The notes beneath the pieces are model-generated. The model was given only the letters and a program-made list of their open reading frames with translations, was not told the DNA's origin and made no database searches. The position numbers were made by a program, and so were the translations under genes. Of a stretch of DNA of 61,757 nucleotides, positions 9,092 through 17,707 are shown one piece after another. Each line of letters starts with the position of its first letter. Positions within the stretch are counted from its first letter, which is position 1. The DNA is taken from the IMG/VR virus record IMGVR_UViG_3300005563_000038, positions 1-61,757 of that record, one strand, 5' to 3'. The stretch comes from a virus.

Positions 9092-10344
9092 GCGACCTCG
9101 CGCGTGGTCGAGTTCATGTAATGGTTCTTCGTGCAGGCACGCGCCACCATGTACAGCAGGCACGCCGTGCGCACGGCCGAGATCACCGACGGCGTCTTCG
9201 GTTCGATCGCTTTCTTGACGATCTCTTCCATCGCTCGCCGCAGCTCCAGCAGATCCGGGTCGCTCGAGCGCGAGGAGGTGTAGACCCCACGCAGGCGCAC
9301 CAGAAGCGCCGGCAGATCCACGTTGGCTCGCAAGTTGGTACGGTTGGCCGAGAAGTAGCCAAAAGAGTGGATCAAGCATTTGTCGATGAGCTCACCGACC
9401 TGGTCGTTGGCCGTGCGCAGGTAGTTGTTGGACAGATACTGCAGCGTGGTCAGGACATGCTTGGGAGCAGCTGTCTCCATCACGCTTTCGACAACGTCCA
9501 ACAATTCCGGACGGATGAACGAGTTCTTGTCGGCGATGACTGACTTCAGGTAACGCACGTAACCTTCCAGACCACCGGTCTTTTCACGCAGCACGTCCTC
9601 GCCATCGAACTCGACGGTGCCCGATTTCGAATGGATGCGGTTGCCGGTCTTGTGGACCTTCAAGAACTCGTTGTAGATGTTCTTGATCATGTCGCGGATA
9701 CGGCCCTGGATGTCGTTGACCATGTAGACCACGCGCCCGTCGCTCTCCATCTTGGAGATCGTGTCGAAATGCTTGGACGAGGTCGAGATAATGTCGGCGC
9801 AGCGCACCTCGAGCACCTTGATCCAAGACCCTTCGGTCTTGATCAGGTACTTGTTGGACAGCGCCGCGTACGTGGCTTCAGCCGCGCCCTTGTCAGCCGG
9901 GAACTTGAAGTGTCGGTACAGCCGACTCGTGATGAACTTGATCTGCAGCGCCTTGAGCACGTCCGTCATCGCAGCGATCTTCTGCGCATGGGTCATGCCC
10001 GAGGCATTGAGGAACTTGTGCACGAGCCAGATGCAGCTTTCGTTCATCGGATCGCCAGCCACGTTGAACACGCCGTTGGCGCCGTTGACTTCAGGCAGCA
10101 CCGCGATCGACTCGCGAAGGGCGTACTCGTTGGCATCCAGGATCTCGTCGAACCAGCGATTCTTGTCCGCATCGGTAAAGCGCACGACTTGCACCCCGAT
10201 GAGGTTGCCTCCAAAGAACTGGGAATGATCCGGGTTCTTGTTGATGAAGCTGACCACGTATTGGTGGATGCGTTGGGCCAGGCCCTGATCGATCACCAAT
10301 CCATGGCAAGCTTGCTCAAAGATCTCTTTGATTTTACTGCTCAT
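9088..10344 (-). CDS. Unknown helical protein (418 aa), virion-like context
   Basis: The ATG at 10344 begins MSSKIKEIFEQACHG and is the only ATG near the start; no strong ribosome site is visible. The 418-residue product is mostly predicted helix with charged amphipathic segments, for example MTHAQKIAAMTDVLKALQI near residue 130. It has no membrane segment or catalytic motif. It is the first gene of a minus-strand pair with the overlapping 138-residue gene and lies upstream of terminase. A structural or packaging-associated role is plausible but not shown. Upstream is a 576-base noncoding region with strong hairpins. Confidence 0.88.
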   Translation of the reverse strand: MSSKIKEIFEQACHGLVIDQGLAQRIHQYVVSFINKNPDHSQFFGGNLIGVQVVRFTDADKNRWFDEILDANEYALRESIAVLPEVNGANGVFNVAGDPMNESCIWLVHKFLNASGMTHAQKIAAMTDVLKALQIKFITSRLYRHFKFPADKGAAEATYAALSNKYLIKTEGSWIKVLEVRCADIISTSSKHFDTISKMESDGRVVYMVNDIQGRIRDMIKNIYNEFLKVHKTGNRIHSKSGTVEFDGEDVLREKTGGLEGYVRYLKSVIADKNSFIRPELLDVVESVMETAAPKHVLTTLQYLSNNYLRTANDQVGELIDKCLIHSFGYFSANRTNLRANVDLPALLVRLRGVYTSSRSSDPDLLELRRAMEEIVKKAIEPKTPSVISAVRTACLLYMVARACTKNHYMNSTTREVA

Positions 10345-10785
10345 GGCAAGACGCTTTGAAATTTGAGGGAAAAGGTAAGGCAGCTGAGTGGGGCTCAGCC
10401 GAGACACACAATGAGGCTTGCGCTTTTGACGCGATCTAAAGACCCAACAGGACCGCTGGTACTGCCGATGAGTTTGGTCGGCTATAAGGGGCCTTAAAAC
10501 CTCGGCAATCACCCCCCGCGCGCCCGGGCCGCGGTCGCGGGGGGTAGGGGGGCAAAGTTGTCATTCATCTTCTCGTCGCTTTGCGACCCCAAAAGTGTCT
10601 GGAGTAAAAGGGAAGGGATCCCCCAGATCCCTGACCTTCACCTTTTTCTCCGTAGACCTCGTCGACAACTTTCTTTCGCTTCGCGATTTTCTCTCCAAAG
10701 TCCCTTGACTTCGTCATCCCTGCATTATACTACGCGTGCGTGCGCGCGTGCGCGCTTAACCTTCACTTTAAAAACGGTATCATAA

Positions 10786-10804
10786 GGGGGTCTGTAAGAC
10801 CCCC
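10786..10804 (-). terminator. Hairpin with TTATGA tail on the minus strand
   Basis: GGGGGTCT, loop GTA, AGACCCCC. On the minus strand the 3' arm is followed by TTATGATACC, close to the recurrent TTTATG tail. On the plus strand it is followed by ATTTAAAA. It may back up the terminator at 10887. Confidence 0.55.
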
Positions 10805-10881
10805 ATTTAAAAAAATAGCTCTACTAGTTTGGGGAAGTTTGTATTTTTTGACTAAGGAGCACTAATTGTCGTCAAGACAGC

Positions 10882-10906
10882 AAAAATCGGGCGCCGCGGC
10901 GCCCGA
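10882..10906 (-). terminator. Intrinsic terminator after the 253-aa gene
   Basis: On the minus strand a nine-pair GC stem (TCGGGCGCC pairing with GGCGCCCGA, 10887-10906) is followed by five U residues (A-run at 10882-10886). It lies 15 bases past the stop of the gene at 10921-11682. Confidence 0.8.
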
Positions 10907-10920
10907 CTCTTGAAAAGGCC

Positions 10921-11682
10921 TTACTGGGCCGGGGCGATCTTGTCGGTGCGGGTCTTGACCACGATGGAGATCGATTCGACCGAGACCTGGTAGGCCGAGC
11001 CGTCCATGTAGAGCGTGCGGTTGTCCGTGTAGGACGCGCCCACACCCATGGGGGCATGGTGGCTGGGCGCCATCGTGTCGGTGTAGAACACGAAGTCGCA
11101 CGAACCCTTGTTGGGTAGCAGCTCCGGGTTCTGGAACAGTCGCACGACCTCGTCGGGGGTGACCTCGATGGCGCGCGTGCCCGAGGTGGTCAGCGGCACG
11201 CGCATGACGTCTTCGGCGTCACCCGAGTCTTCTTCCGGGTTGATGCCAGCCTTGGTCAGGCGTTCTTTCTTTTCGCGCAGCGCCGCAGCGGCCATGATCC
11301 AGTCGTTGGCCTGGGTCTCCAGCGTGGTGATGTACTCTTCGAGCGAAGCGACTTCACCTTGGAGCGCGTCTTCGGGCGTCGGGGCCGTGGAGTCGGCCGT
11401 GGCCGTGTACTCGCCCGTGGCCGGATCTTTCTTGGCGTAGGCGATGTTCAGCGCGCGGGTCATGATCACACCCAGCGGGCCGGTCATGACCACGCCTTGT
11501 TTTTCGGTCAGGCCGTCCACTTGCGTCGGGATGGTGCCGTCTTGCTTGGCACGGTCCAGCGCCACTTGCGCTTGGGCTGCCGGGGTGATGGCGCGCGGCA
11601 CTTGCGTCTCGGCCGCGGGGTCGGTCTTGATCGATTCGGAGCTGACGGTCAGACCGATCAGCGCAGTCTTGATGAGTTCCAT
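10921..11682 (-). CDS. Unknown protein (253 aa), virion-like
   Basis: ATG at 11682 with a purine-rich GAAGAAAGA upstream. The 253-residue product starts MELIKTALIGLTVSS. It has a Pro/Ala/Thr-rich stretch to about residue 110, a helical region (LEEYITTLETQANDWIMAAA) and a C-terminal beta-rich domain ending KTRTDKIAPAQ. No family is recognised. The gene is monocistronic: a U-tract terminator follows and divergent plus-strand genes start on the other side. The strong codon bias resembles that of the structural genes. Confidence 0.88.
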   Translation of the reverse strand: MELIKTALIGLTVSSESIKTDPAAETQVPRAITPAAQAQVALDRAKQDGTIPTQVDGLTEKQGVVMTGPLGVIMTRALNIAYAKKDPATGEYTATADSTAPTPEDALQGEVASLEEYITTLETQANDWIMAAAALREKKERLTKAGINPEEDSGDAEDVMRVPLTTSGTRAIEVTPDEVVRLFQNPELLPNKGSCDFVFYTDTMAPSHHAPMGVGASYTDNRTLYMDGSAYQVSVESISIVVKTRTDKIAPAQ

Positions 11683-11812
11683 GAGAGTCTTTCTTCAGGA
11701 GTCAACAGACACGGGCGTCTGCTGAGGAAGGATTTGGCTACATAACAATCCCTGGGTTGGGCCGGGGATCCTTATGACTAACGCATTCAAAACCGAAAGG
11801 ACTTGTTTGACC

Positions 11813-12448
11813 ATGGCCCCCAAGGTATCGCTGACGATCGTCTCCAATGAGATCGTTTTCAGCATCACGGAGATGGGCTTCATCAAGAAGCACCTCCATT
11901 GGAAGTATCCTGCGGCCATGGGTGACTTGATCGACGCAACACGCGCTCTGATGCGAGACATCCAAAAGCTTGCCAAGCAGGACTACAAGCTGACCTACAC
12001 AGCGTCGCGCTATCATCCCGATGATGACGCTCGCTTCGTTGTCTATGAACTCTTGGGCCACGAGAATGCAGGCCTGAGAAGTTTGGTGGCAATGCAACCA
12101 CTCGAACCTGAGCGTCGCGGTCATTTTCGAAACGCAGTCAATAAGGTCCACATCCGTTTTGACGACGTGATCAGACAGCTGCGCCAGTGTGCACAAGACC
12201 AGAGTCTGGAACACCATGCAAGCCCGGGCGGCTTGAAGGCGCTTTCCGTACTCAATCTGGTGATTGGCTATCTTGAGTCCGTCGCCAACCAGATCGTCAT
12301 CCAGAGCTTCGGTCTGACCAAAGACAACAATGACATCGTGACACTGAGCATGGATTTGGGTCATTCGCAGAGCATGAGTCACTACGTGCGCCTGTCGTTT
12401 GACTTTGCTCACTCGGCCACCCCTACCACCACCGAAAGCTCCAAATGA
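11813..12448 (+). CDS. Unknown small protein (211 aa)
   Basis: Two starts are possible: ATG at 11813 with AAGGA eleven bases upstream, or ATG at 11774 with only GGGGAT. I prefer 11813 because the 13 extra codons look noncoding. The product begins MAPKVSLTIVSNEIVFS, is rich in His, Arg and Asp, and ends in a Thr/Ser-rich tail. It has no recognised domain or membrane segment. Its stop overlaps the next start (ATGA at 12445), so it forms a three-gene plus-strand unit with 12445 and 12928. Codon bias is weaker than in the structural genes, hinting at lower expression. Confidence 0.82.
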   Translation: MAPKVSLTIVSNEIVFSITEMGFIKKHLHWKYPAAMGDLIDATRALMRDIQKLAKQDYKLTYTASRYHPDDDARFVVYELLGHENAGLRSLVAMQPLEPERRGHFRNAVNKVHIRFDDVIRQLRQCAQDQSLEHHASPGGLKALSVLNLVIGYLESVANQIVIQSFGLTKDNNDIVTLSMDLGHSQSMSHYVRLSFDFAHSATPTTTESSK

Positions 12449-12921
12449 CTGATACCACTGCCCAAGTGGTCCCCACAGTCGACACCGAAGGCGACAAGTT
12501 CTTCGGTGCGAACTACGCGGACCCGATCATCAAGTTCGCAACCGACGTCTACATCGGCTCGCTGCTGCTGTACTGGACCAACCACGACCTGCCCGCAGGC
12601 CACACGCAAATCACGGTCTCGGCCACCAAGGCCATTCCCGAGGACATCCCCAAGGGATTTACCGCGTCCAACCTGCTCGAAGAGATCCTCATGGCCAACC
12701 AGGCCGGGTTCTCGCAGAAGATCGACTTTCCTGTCGGCTACGTGCGAACCGATTTCTGGAAGGGGCTGGCCAAGAACACGCGCGCCCTGCCGGCGCGCTA
12801 CGCGACCAATGCGTTCACCGTGATCCGCTCGTCCACCAAGGATCAGCACGGATTGCGGATCGAACTCATGAGCAAAAAGCTCAACCGCGCGATCTACGTC
12901 GACATCTCCTCGCCAGGGTGA
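12445..12921 (+). CDS. Unknown small protein (158 aa)
   Basis: Start and upstream stop overlap as ATGA, indicating translational coupling to the 211-residue gene. The 158-residue product starts MTDTTAQVVPTVDTEGDKFFG and has alternating strand/helix composition with no Cys. It contains a hydrophobic strand-like segment (VYIGSLLLYWTNHDLPAG) that is too polar to be a clear membrane helix. No known family is recognised. The codon bias is strong, unlike its two neighbours, suggesting higher expression or a structural role. Confidence 0.87.
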   Translation: MTDTTAQVVPTVDTEGDKFFGANYADPIIKFATDVYIGSLLLYWTNHDLPAGHTQITVSATKAIPEDIPKGFTASNLLEEILMANQAGFSQKIDFPVGYVRTDFWKGLAKNTRALPARYATNAFTVIRSSTKDQHGLRIELMSKKLNRAIYVDISSPG

Positions 12922-12927
12922 TCCACG

Positions 12928-13560
12928 ATGAACGCCCGGCAGCATCTTCGAGACCATGTCGAGACGGAACTGAAGCGCCGGACCGACGAAGAGACCCCGC
13001 AGGTAGAAGATCCAACCATCGTCAAAGCGATGGTGTTGGACGACTACAAGCTTGACCAGCTGACGGAGCCCGTCTTTTACAACCCCGATCACTCTGCCGA
13101 TGCGCTCTACGCCTCGTACCGAGTCATCCTCACTTCTTCCATGAGCCCGCTTCAGGTCAAGACCCTCAACCGAGTGTCTTTTTCCAAACGGGGCGCACGG
13201 CACGCATTCAATGACAAGTCCCTCGTCGCTGTCCGGTTGGCCTACATCCCCAATCGCACAAAAGGCTTGCGCGTCTTGTCGTTTTCCAATGACTACGACT
13301 TTAACCGACGCTCCAAGTCTGGTTATGAAAAGCCTCTGGATCACCGGCTCTTGAAAAAGGACCGCACCGTGGCCAAGAAGTTCATTGAGCATTCCGAAAG
13401 CCTCGGATTGCGGGTGCAGTTTTACTCCAAACAAGACGGTCTGATCATGTCGGCACAAGGCAGCCACACCGTCGATAAAGAGAGTTGCATGGTTGTGGTC
13501 GAGATCGCCACAGGACAAAACGGAACCCCGCTGTTCCGGCATTCGTCCAACCATTTTTGA
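12928..13560 (+). CDS. Unknown basic protein (210 aa)
   Basis: ATG at 12928, six bases after the previous stop. The 210-residue product is rich in Lys, Arg and Ser, with basic clusters such as NRRSKSGYEKPLDHRLLKK near residue 130, and could bind nucleic acid; this is only a composition argument. It lacks Cys/His metal sites and membrane segments. It is the last gene of the 11813-13560 unit; a hairpin with CTTTATGC follows at 13689. Confidence 0.85.
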   Translation: MNARQHLRDHVETELKRRTDEETPQVEDPTIVKAMVLDDYKLDQLTEPVFYNPDHSADALYASYRVILTSSMSPLQVKTLNRVSFSKRGARHAFNDKSLVAVRLAYIPNRTKGLRVLSFSNDYDFNRRSKSGYEKPLDHRLLKKDRTVAKKFIEHSESLGLRVQFYSKQDGLIMSAQGSHTVDKESCMVVVEIATGQNGTPLFRHSSNHF

Positions 13561-13688
13561 ATTCTCGCCCCCTCGTCTGTCGATTAACAGTGACCGTGAA
13601 AAGAATAAGCGTCTCCTTGGATGAGTTGAAAGTTGGGTACCAAGTGCTGAGACCTCGCGGATGGACTGTAAGTACAATTAATGCGTAC

Positions 13689-13718
13689 AGCCCCAGGCTT
13701 TGTCCTGGGGCTTTATGC
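13689..13718 (+). terminator. Hairpin terminator with TTTATGC tail
   Basis: AGCCCCAGG (13689-13697), six-base loop, CCTGGGGCT (13704-13712), followed by TTATGC so that CTTTATGC straddles the stem end. It ends the plus-strand unit 11813-13560. Confidence 0.82.
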
Positions 13719-13723
13719 TGGCA

Positions 13724-13753
13724 GCATAAAGGGGGAGGCTCTCGAGCCTCCCC
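13724..13753 (-). terminator. Opposite-strand hairpin terminator with CTTTATGC tail
   Basis: On the minus strand GGGGAGGCT, four-base loop, AGCCTCCCC, then CTTTATGC. It directly follows the minus gene ending at 13757 and lies back-to-back with the plus-strand terminator at 13689, forming a convergent pair. Confidence 0.85.
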
Positions 13754-13756
13754 AAT

Positions 13757-14560
13757 TTAGCGTTGACCCCCCACGGTCAGTCGCAGGAAACGGCCGTAGC
13801 TCTCGCTGTCGTTCATCAGCGAGATCTTCTGCCACTTCTCGCGCAGGTAGGTTTCGTAGAGCTCGTTGGCGTCCGCGTAGGAGTCCACGATTTCCTTGAA
13901 CCGGCCCAGGGCATGACCGCCGTACAGCTCGCCGATGTCCACCTGGATCACCAGCTCGTTGTAGATGTAGGCCTTGACGGCGAGTTCGACCAGCTTGGAA
14001 AACTGGCGGTACGTGCGCAGCTGCAGGTGACTCATCGTCTCGTCGGCCGACAAAATGCAGCGCAGGAACGTCGTGGACGGCAGCAGTGTCGTGTCCTTGA
14101 CCATGACCGTGTTCTCACCGATCAGTTGCACGGTGGACGTGGTGGTCACGGGGATGGTGCCGGCCGTATCGACCAGGCCTTGGGCCAGCGCCATCAGTTG
14201 GGTCGACTGGCAACCGGTACTCAGGCCGTAGTAGCTGGTGCCGGTCGGGTCGTTGAAGGTGATGTTGAGCACCGCCGTGATCACGCGGCCTTGTGTGCGA
14301 TCCTTGGGGATGCGGTAGATAGTGGTGAAGTCGTTGGGGCGATCGAAACCCAGGCCTTCGAGGCGAATGTAGGCTTCGGTACCCCCGATCAGGTCGCAGT
14401 CGATGAACACGCGCGGGCGCAGCACCGCGTTCATGATGCAAGAGGTCAGCGATTCGACCGGCTGGTTCCAGGTACGGCTTCGGTTGAGGAACACCGCCTC
14501 CAAGATGGCCTTGGGGATCCTGGCCCGCACCTCGTCAATGGCTTTACTGACAGCGTTCAT
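13757..14560 (-). CDS. Unknown virion-like protein (267 aa)
   Basis: ATG at 14560; weak GAAAG ribosome site. The 267-residue product begins MNAVSKAIDEVRARIPKAILEAVF. It has a central beta-rich section with a Gly/Ser/Thr-rich loop (TSYYGLSTGCQSTQ) and a helical C-terminal third (YADANELYETYLREKWQK). The pattern resembles small baseplate or neck proteins but no family is recognised. It is monocistronic, with its own terminator and divergent from the tubulin-like gene. Confidence 0.88.
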   Translation of the reverse strand: MNAVSKAIDEVRARIPKAILEAVFLNRSRTWNQPVESLTSCIMNAVLRPRVFIDCDLIGGTEAYIRLEGLGFDRPNDFTTIYRIPKDRTQGRVITAVLNITFNDPTGTSYYGLSTGCQSTQLMALAQGLVDTAGTIPVTTTSTVQLIGENTVMVKDTTLLPSTTFLRCILSADETMSHLQLRTYRQFSKLVELAVKAYIYNELVIQVDIGELYGGHALGRFKEIVDSYADANELYETYLREKWQKISLMNDSESYGRFLRLTVGGQR

Positions 14561-14594
14561 TGGAGAGCTTTCGAGTGATTAAGGGGCTTAAGAC

Positions 14595-14629
14595 TCAAAC
14601 GTGTTTCAAACACATATCACAGTCTTGAG
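14595..14629 (+). promoter_or_regulatory. Phage promoter candidate (CACATATCAC class) before the tubulin gene
   Basis: TCAAA (14595-14599), then CACATATCAC at 14611-14620 and CTTGAG at 14624-14629. The same three boxes with identical spacing occur at 24542, 34161 and 39503, always before plus-strand genes. It would give the tubulin-like gene a leader of about 160 bases. Confidence 0.75.
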
Positions 14630-14787
14630 CGTCAAATGGTTAGGGCTTCGAAGCGTCGCCCTTCATACCAAGAGCGCGGCAAACGTGGTGACTTTTGTCA
14701 CTTGGCTGCGCTATTTCTCTGAGAGAGGACACCGTAACGGAACAACCTCGTATTCCCAACACCTTTTCAATTGAGAGTCTTACCACC

Positions 14788-15774
14788 ATGACCCAACAAA
14801 AAGGCAGCATCAGGCTGTACGCCTGTGGCGGCGCCGGTATCAACATCGGCAAGATGCTCGAGCAGTTCCGCGGTGTCAAGGAACCTGGCATGGGTGTCCT
14901 GGACCAGGTCTACATCGACACGTCCCACTCCAACGCCAAGGGCGTCAACCCCGACCACTCGTACTTCTTCGACGACATGGACGGCTCGGGCAAGGTCCGC
15001 AAGGAAAACCACGAAGAGATCGCCGCCCGCACGCGCGAGATCCTCCTGAAGTTCCCGCCGCAAGACCTGAACATCGTCCTGAACTCGGGCAGCGGCGGCT
15101 CCGGCTCGGTCATCGGCCCGTCGCTGGTCTCCGAACTTCTGGAACGGAACCTGCCCGTGGTCGTGATCATGATCGGCACGACCGACACGCGCCTGGAGAT
15201 CGACAACACCGTCAAGACGATCAAGTCCTACGAAGCCATCGCCAAGCTGCGCAAGACGCCGGTCGCGATGGGCTACTTCCAGAACTCGGTGGCCACGCCG
15301 CGTCCCAAGGTCGACACGCTGGTGCTCCAGCTGGTCTCGGCCCTGATGACCATCTACAGCCGCGAGAACTCCGAGCTCGACTCCAAGGACCTGCACAACT
15401 TCCTGCACTTCGACCTGGTCACCACGTTCAAGCCGCAGCTCGCCTCGCTGCTGGCCGTCAACGGCGAGTTCCCGGCCCACGTCACGACCGGCTCGGTCAT
15501 CTCGGTGGCCAGCCTGGCCAAGGAAGGCGAGATCACCTCGCTGCCGTTCGTGCCCGACTACCAGTGCACCGGCTTTCTGCCGCCCGACGCTCACGAGCGC
15601 GTCCAGAAGGCCTCGCCCGTCTACCTCGTCACGGTCGCCGACCTGCCCGGCGCGGCCATGAAGGAGCTGACCGCGGCTCTGACCAACCTGGACGAGGCCC
15701 AGCGCGCTCGCGTCCAGACGGCCAAGATCCTGAATGACTCGGACAAGGCCACCGACTCTGGCCTGGTGTTCTAA
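14788..15774 (+). CDS. phuZ: Tubulin/FtsZ-like GTPase (PhuZ type)
   Basis: PhuZ-type tubulins polymerise in the infected cell, centre the phage nucleus and carry capsids to it. In the 328-residue product ACGGAGIN at 12-19 matches the first tubulin/FtsZ glycine loop. NSGSGGSGSVIGP at 99-111 occupies the place of the signature GGGTG(S/T)G, though it is diverged (SGSGGSG). YIDTSH near 42-47 fits the next nucleotide-contact strand. The length agrees with phiKZ gp39 (about 315 residues). The C-terminal tail is acidic/polar (LNDSDKATDSGLVF), as in filament-forming phage tubulins. ATG at 14788 has GAGAG upstream. It is monocistronic between the promoter motif at 14595 and the terminator at 15786, with very strong codon bias. 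Confidence 0.85.
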   Translation: MTQQKGSIRLYACGGAGINIGKMLEQFRGVKEPGMGVLDQVYIDTSHSNAKGVNPDHSYFFDDMDGSGKVRKENHEEIAARTREILLKFPPQDLNIVLNSGSGGSGSVIGPSLVSELLERNLPVVVIMIGTTDTRLEIDNTVKTIKSYEAIAKLRKTPVAMGYFQNSVATPRPKVDTLVLQLVSALMTIYSRENSELDSKDLHNFLHFDLVTTFKPQLASLLAVNGEFPAHVTTGSVISVASLAKEGEITSLPFVPDYQCTGFLPPDAHERVQKASPVYLVTVADLPGAAMKELTAALTNLDEAQRARVQTAKILNDSDKATDSGLVF

Positions 15775-15785
15775 TCACCACATAA

Positions 15786-15823
15786 CCCCTGCTGAACCGT
15801 AACTGGTCAGCAGGGGTTTATGT
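15786..15823 (+). terminator. Hairpin terminator with TTTATGT tail
   Basis: CCCCTGCTGA (15786-15795) pairs with TCAGCAGGGG (15807-15816), followed by TTTATGT. It ends the tubulin-like transcript. Confidence 0.85.
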
Positions 15824-15964
15824 CCGCCTCAGCATACAGTCTAGAACTCACCAGAAACGCCTACAAGCGATTATTTTCGACCCGGCAAGGGCTGGGTACG
15901 TTCCTAGTGAGTTTTTACAAATTGCCTCATTCCTTTGTCTAACCCTGACCACCACCCTAAAGCG

Positions 15965-16405
15965 ATGAAAAAGCATCCGACCTATGTTGTCCCGATGGAC
16001 GCCATGGTGGAAGAGATTCGCCTGGCTGCGGTTGAGGAAAGTCAAGTCCTTAGCCTCATTTATCCATCTGACCCGGTATTCAAACCGGGCGAAATCGTCA
16101 CAGCAGGAAAGTTCCAAGATCAGTGGATTCGTCGCGCCATGGACGATCCGCATGTTCGCTCGTTGGTCATGCACCTGGAGCAGGCGCTGTTTGCGCGACT
16201 GCTTCAAGACGTGTACCTCGTCTCAACCCTCAATGTCGCGAGGATCAATCTCGACGCTTTTCGCAACCGTCTGAAGCGCGATCACCAGGTCGACGATGAA
16301 CTCTTGTTTCGCCAGGTGTTTGGCGGTTACATGAAGTTCTCGCACGTGCCTTCAGATGTCAAGCTTGGCTACGATGGACTGTCGCTCTATCTGCAAGCTG
16401 TCTAG
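15965..16405 (+). CDS. Unknown small protein (146 aa)
   Basis: ATG at 15965 is chosen over an in-frame TTG at 15935; neither has a good ribosome site. The product begins MKKHPTYVVPMDAMVEEI, is helical and charged, with LVMHLEQALFARLLQDVYLV near residue 75, and has no recognised domain. It is the first of eight tightly packed plus-strand genes up to 19858. An inverted repeat (AACTCAC and GTGAGTT) lies in its leader around 15846-15918. Confidence 0.75.
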   Translation: MKKHPTYVVPMDAMVEEIRLAAVEESQVLSLIYPSDPVFKPGEIVTAGKFQDQWIRRAMDDPHVRSLVMHLEQALFARLLQDVYLVSTLNVARINLDAFRNRLKRDHQVDDELLFRQVFGGYMKFSHVPSDVKLGYDGLSLYLQAV

Positions 16406-16423
16406 ACCTCCAAACCAGAAGTC

Positions 16424-17236
16424 ATGAAAGCCCTCTCCATTGGACAAACCTCGCAAGTGATCCAGCGTGGTATCTTGATCGACATCTCCGATTTGGCCCA
16501 AGCCATCGAAGAAGAGTTCGGTGAGATCTTTCTGCCGTACGAGCCCGGGTGGTACCACCAGCTCGACGAAGAACATCCGATCATGCCCGACATGGTCAAA
16601 GGCGTGCCTCAGATCTACCACACCAAAGGTGGGGCGACGGTGGCGCCGTGGGGCGAACAAGTGACTGTCGTCGCTGACCCCAACCAGGCCAAGAGCTCGG
16701 TCTACAACCAGGACAACGAAATGGTCCTGTCGGTGTATGACCAAGAATCTGCCCGCAAACACTACCCGTACGCCATCCGTACGATCTGCTCGCGCCGACC
16801 ACGCCTGCCCGTCAACGGAGCCAAGGTCGTCTACGAGTACATCAGCTGGATCATCGACCACGCCTGTGAATGGCAGCCGATGGACACGCCCTTCGAGCAG
16901 TTCGTCAAGCACCTGATCCGGCCCGAAGCCCTCGAAGCTGCCGAGATCCGGGAGGTCGATTGGACCGATGTACCCGGCCAGCGCCCCAAGGTCAACCATG
17001 TCAACGACTCGAACGTGCCACACGTCGAGCGGGGCAACAAGTTGATCGACGCGCTCACCGATCGCCTGCAGTTTTACTGCGCTCACCTGCGTCTGACGCT
17101 GGACGCCTTCATGGGGATCAGCACGTGGGAAACCTACCAGGTCACCAATCGCGGCATCAGCACGATCGTGATCGAAAAGCTCGGGGACTACCGCGTCCTC
17201 GAATGGGAACGACTCAAAAAGGAAGGCAAGATCTAG
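16424..17236 (+). CDS. Unknown protein (270 aa)
   Basis: ATG at 16424, 18 bases after the previous stop. The 270-residue soluble product has aromatic motifs (EPGWYHQLDEEHP, VVYEYISWIIDHACEWQPMD) and a charged C-terminus (VLEWERLKKEGKI). No catalytic motif is obvious. Second gene of the 15965-19858 run; it may be part of a virion or host-takeover module, but nothing in the sequence decides this. Confidence 0.87.
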   Translation: MKALSIGQTSQVIQRGILIDISDLAQAIEEEFGEIFLPYEPGWYHQLDEEHPIMPDMVKGVPQIYHTKGGATVAPWGEQVTVVADPNQAKSSVYNQDNEMVLSVYDQESARKHYPYAIRTICSRRPRLPVNGAKVVYEYISWIIDHACEWQPMDTPFEQFVKHLIRPEALEAAEIREVDWTDVPGQRPKVNHVNDSNVPHVERGNKLIDALTDRLQFYCAHLRLTLDAFMGISTWETYQVTNRGISTIVIEKLGDYRVLEWERLKKEGKI

Positions 17237-17239
17237 GTC

Positions 17240-17707
17240 TTGCAGGGGGTGCCACTCTTGATTCCTGATAGCACAACTTACCTGCCGGTATTGCTGAGCG
17301 TGCACGATGTCATGATGTACATTCGTGATTCGCTGCCCACCGCCGGCGTCGATTTGAACCCGATCATCACGGCCATGCTTGACAAGGTCGTGCGCAACCG
17401 CGTGAACACCTACGGGTTGTTCATGGGACCACTCGGGGCCTACAAGGTCCAAGCTCCTGAGAACCTCAGGATGGATGACCTGACCATCGACATGCACCTG
17501 CACGAAGCAGAAGTGTATCTGATCGACATGCTGGCTGCGGCGCTGCCGCACGCCCCGATGGACATGAAAGACTTCTACTACGTCTACCCGCGTGGAGAAG
17601 ACCAAACCAACCTGATCGTCTATGTCCCGATGGATAAATCCCAGTGCCCGCCAGCGCTCCATGGCAAACTGGTCCCAGCCGCAGCAGTTCGTCATACCGC
17701 TCGCTGA
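17240..17707 (+). CDS. Unknown protein (155 aa), non-ATG start
   Basis: No ATG opens this frame. Candidates are TTG at 17240 or TTG at 17258; the latter has GGGGGTG nine bases upstream and is the better-supported start. The product (from IPDSTTYLPVLLSVHDVMMYI) has helical segments and an acidic middle (MDDLTIDMHLHEAEVYLIDML). Its 3' end overlaps the next gene by 47 bases. No family is recognised. Third gene of the small-gene run. Confidence 0.7.
   Translation: MQGVPLLIPDSTTYLPVLLSVHDVMMYIRDSLPTAGVDLNPIITAMLDKVVRNRVNTYGLFMGPLGAYKVQAPENLRMDDLTIDMHLHEAEVYLIDMLAAALPHAPMDMKDFYYVYPRGEDQTNLIVYVPMDKSQCPPALHGKLVPAAAVRHTAR

Larger units (their letters stand above)
10345..10920. other. 576-base noncoding region: GC hairpin, Z-DNA-like tract, tandem terminators
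   Basis: From left to right this holds several elements. A GC-only hairpin has CCCCCCGCG (10512-10520) pairing with CGCGGGGGG (10536-10544). The pyrimidine-rich segment 10556-10720 carries purine islands such as GGGAAGGGATCCC. TTGACT at 10705-10710 lies 15 bases before TATACT, resembling a weak sigma-70 promoter on the plus strand. A perfect 25-base alternating pyrimidine/purine tract spans 10731-10755. Two hairpins follow, at 10786-10804 and 10887-10906. A frame at 10558-10785 is low-complexity and lacks a ribosome site, so I do not call it a gene. Confidence 0.6.

Noticed and set aside
10558-10785. 75-codon frame in the large noncoding gap
   Set aside because: Ser/Arg/Leu-rich low-complexity translation across the Z-DNA-like tract, no ribosome site.
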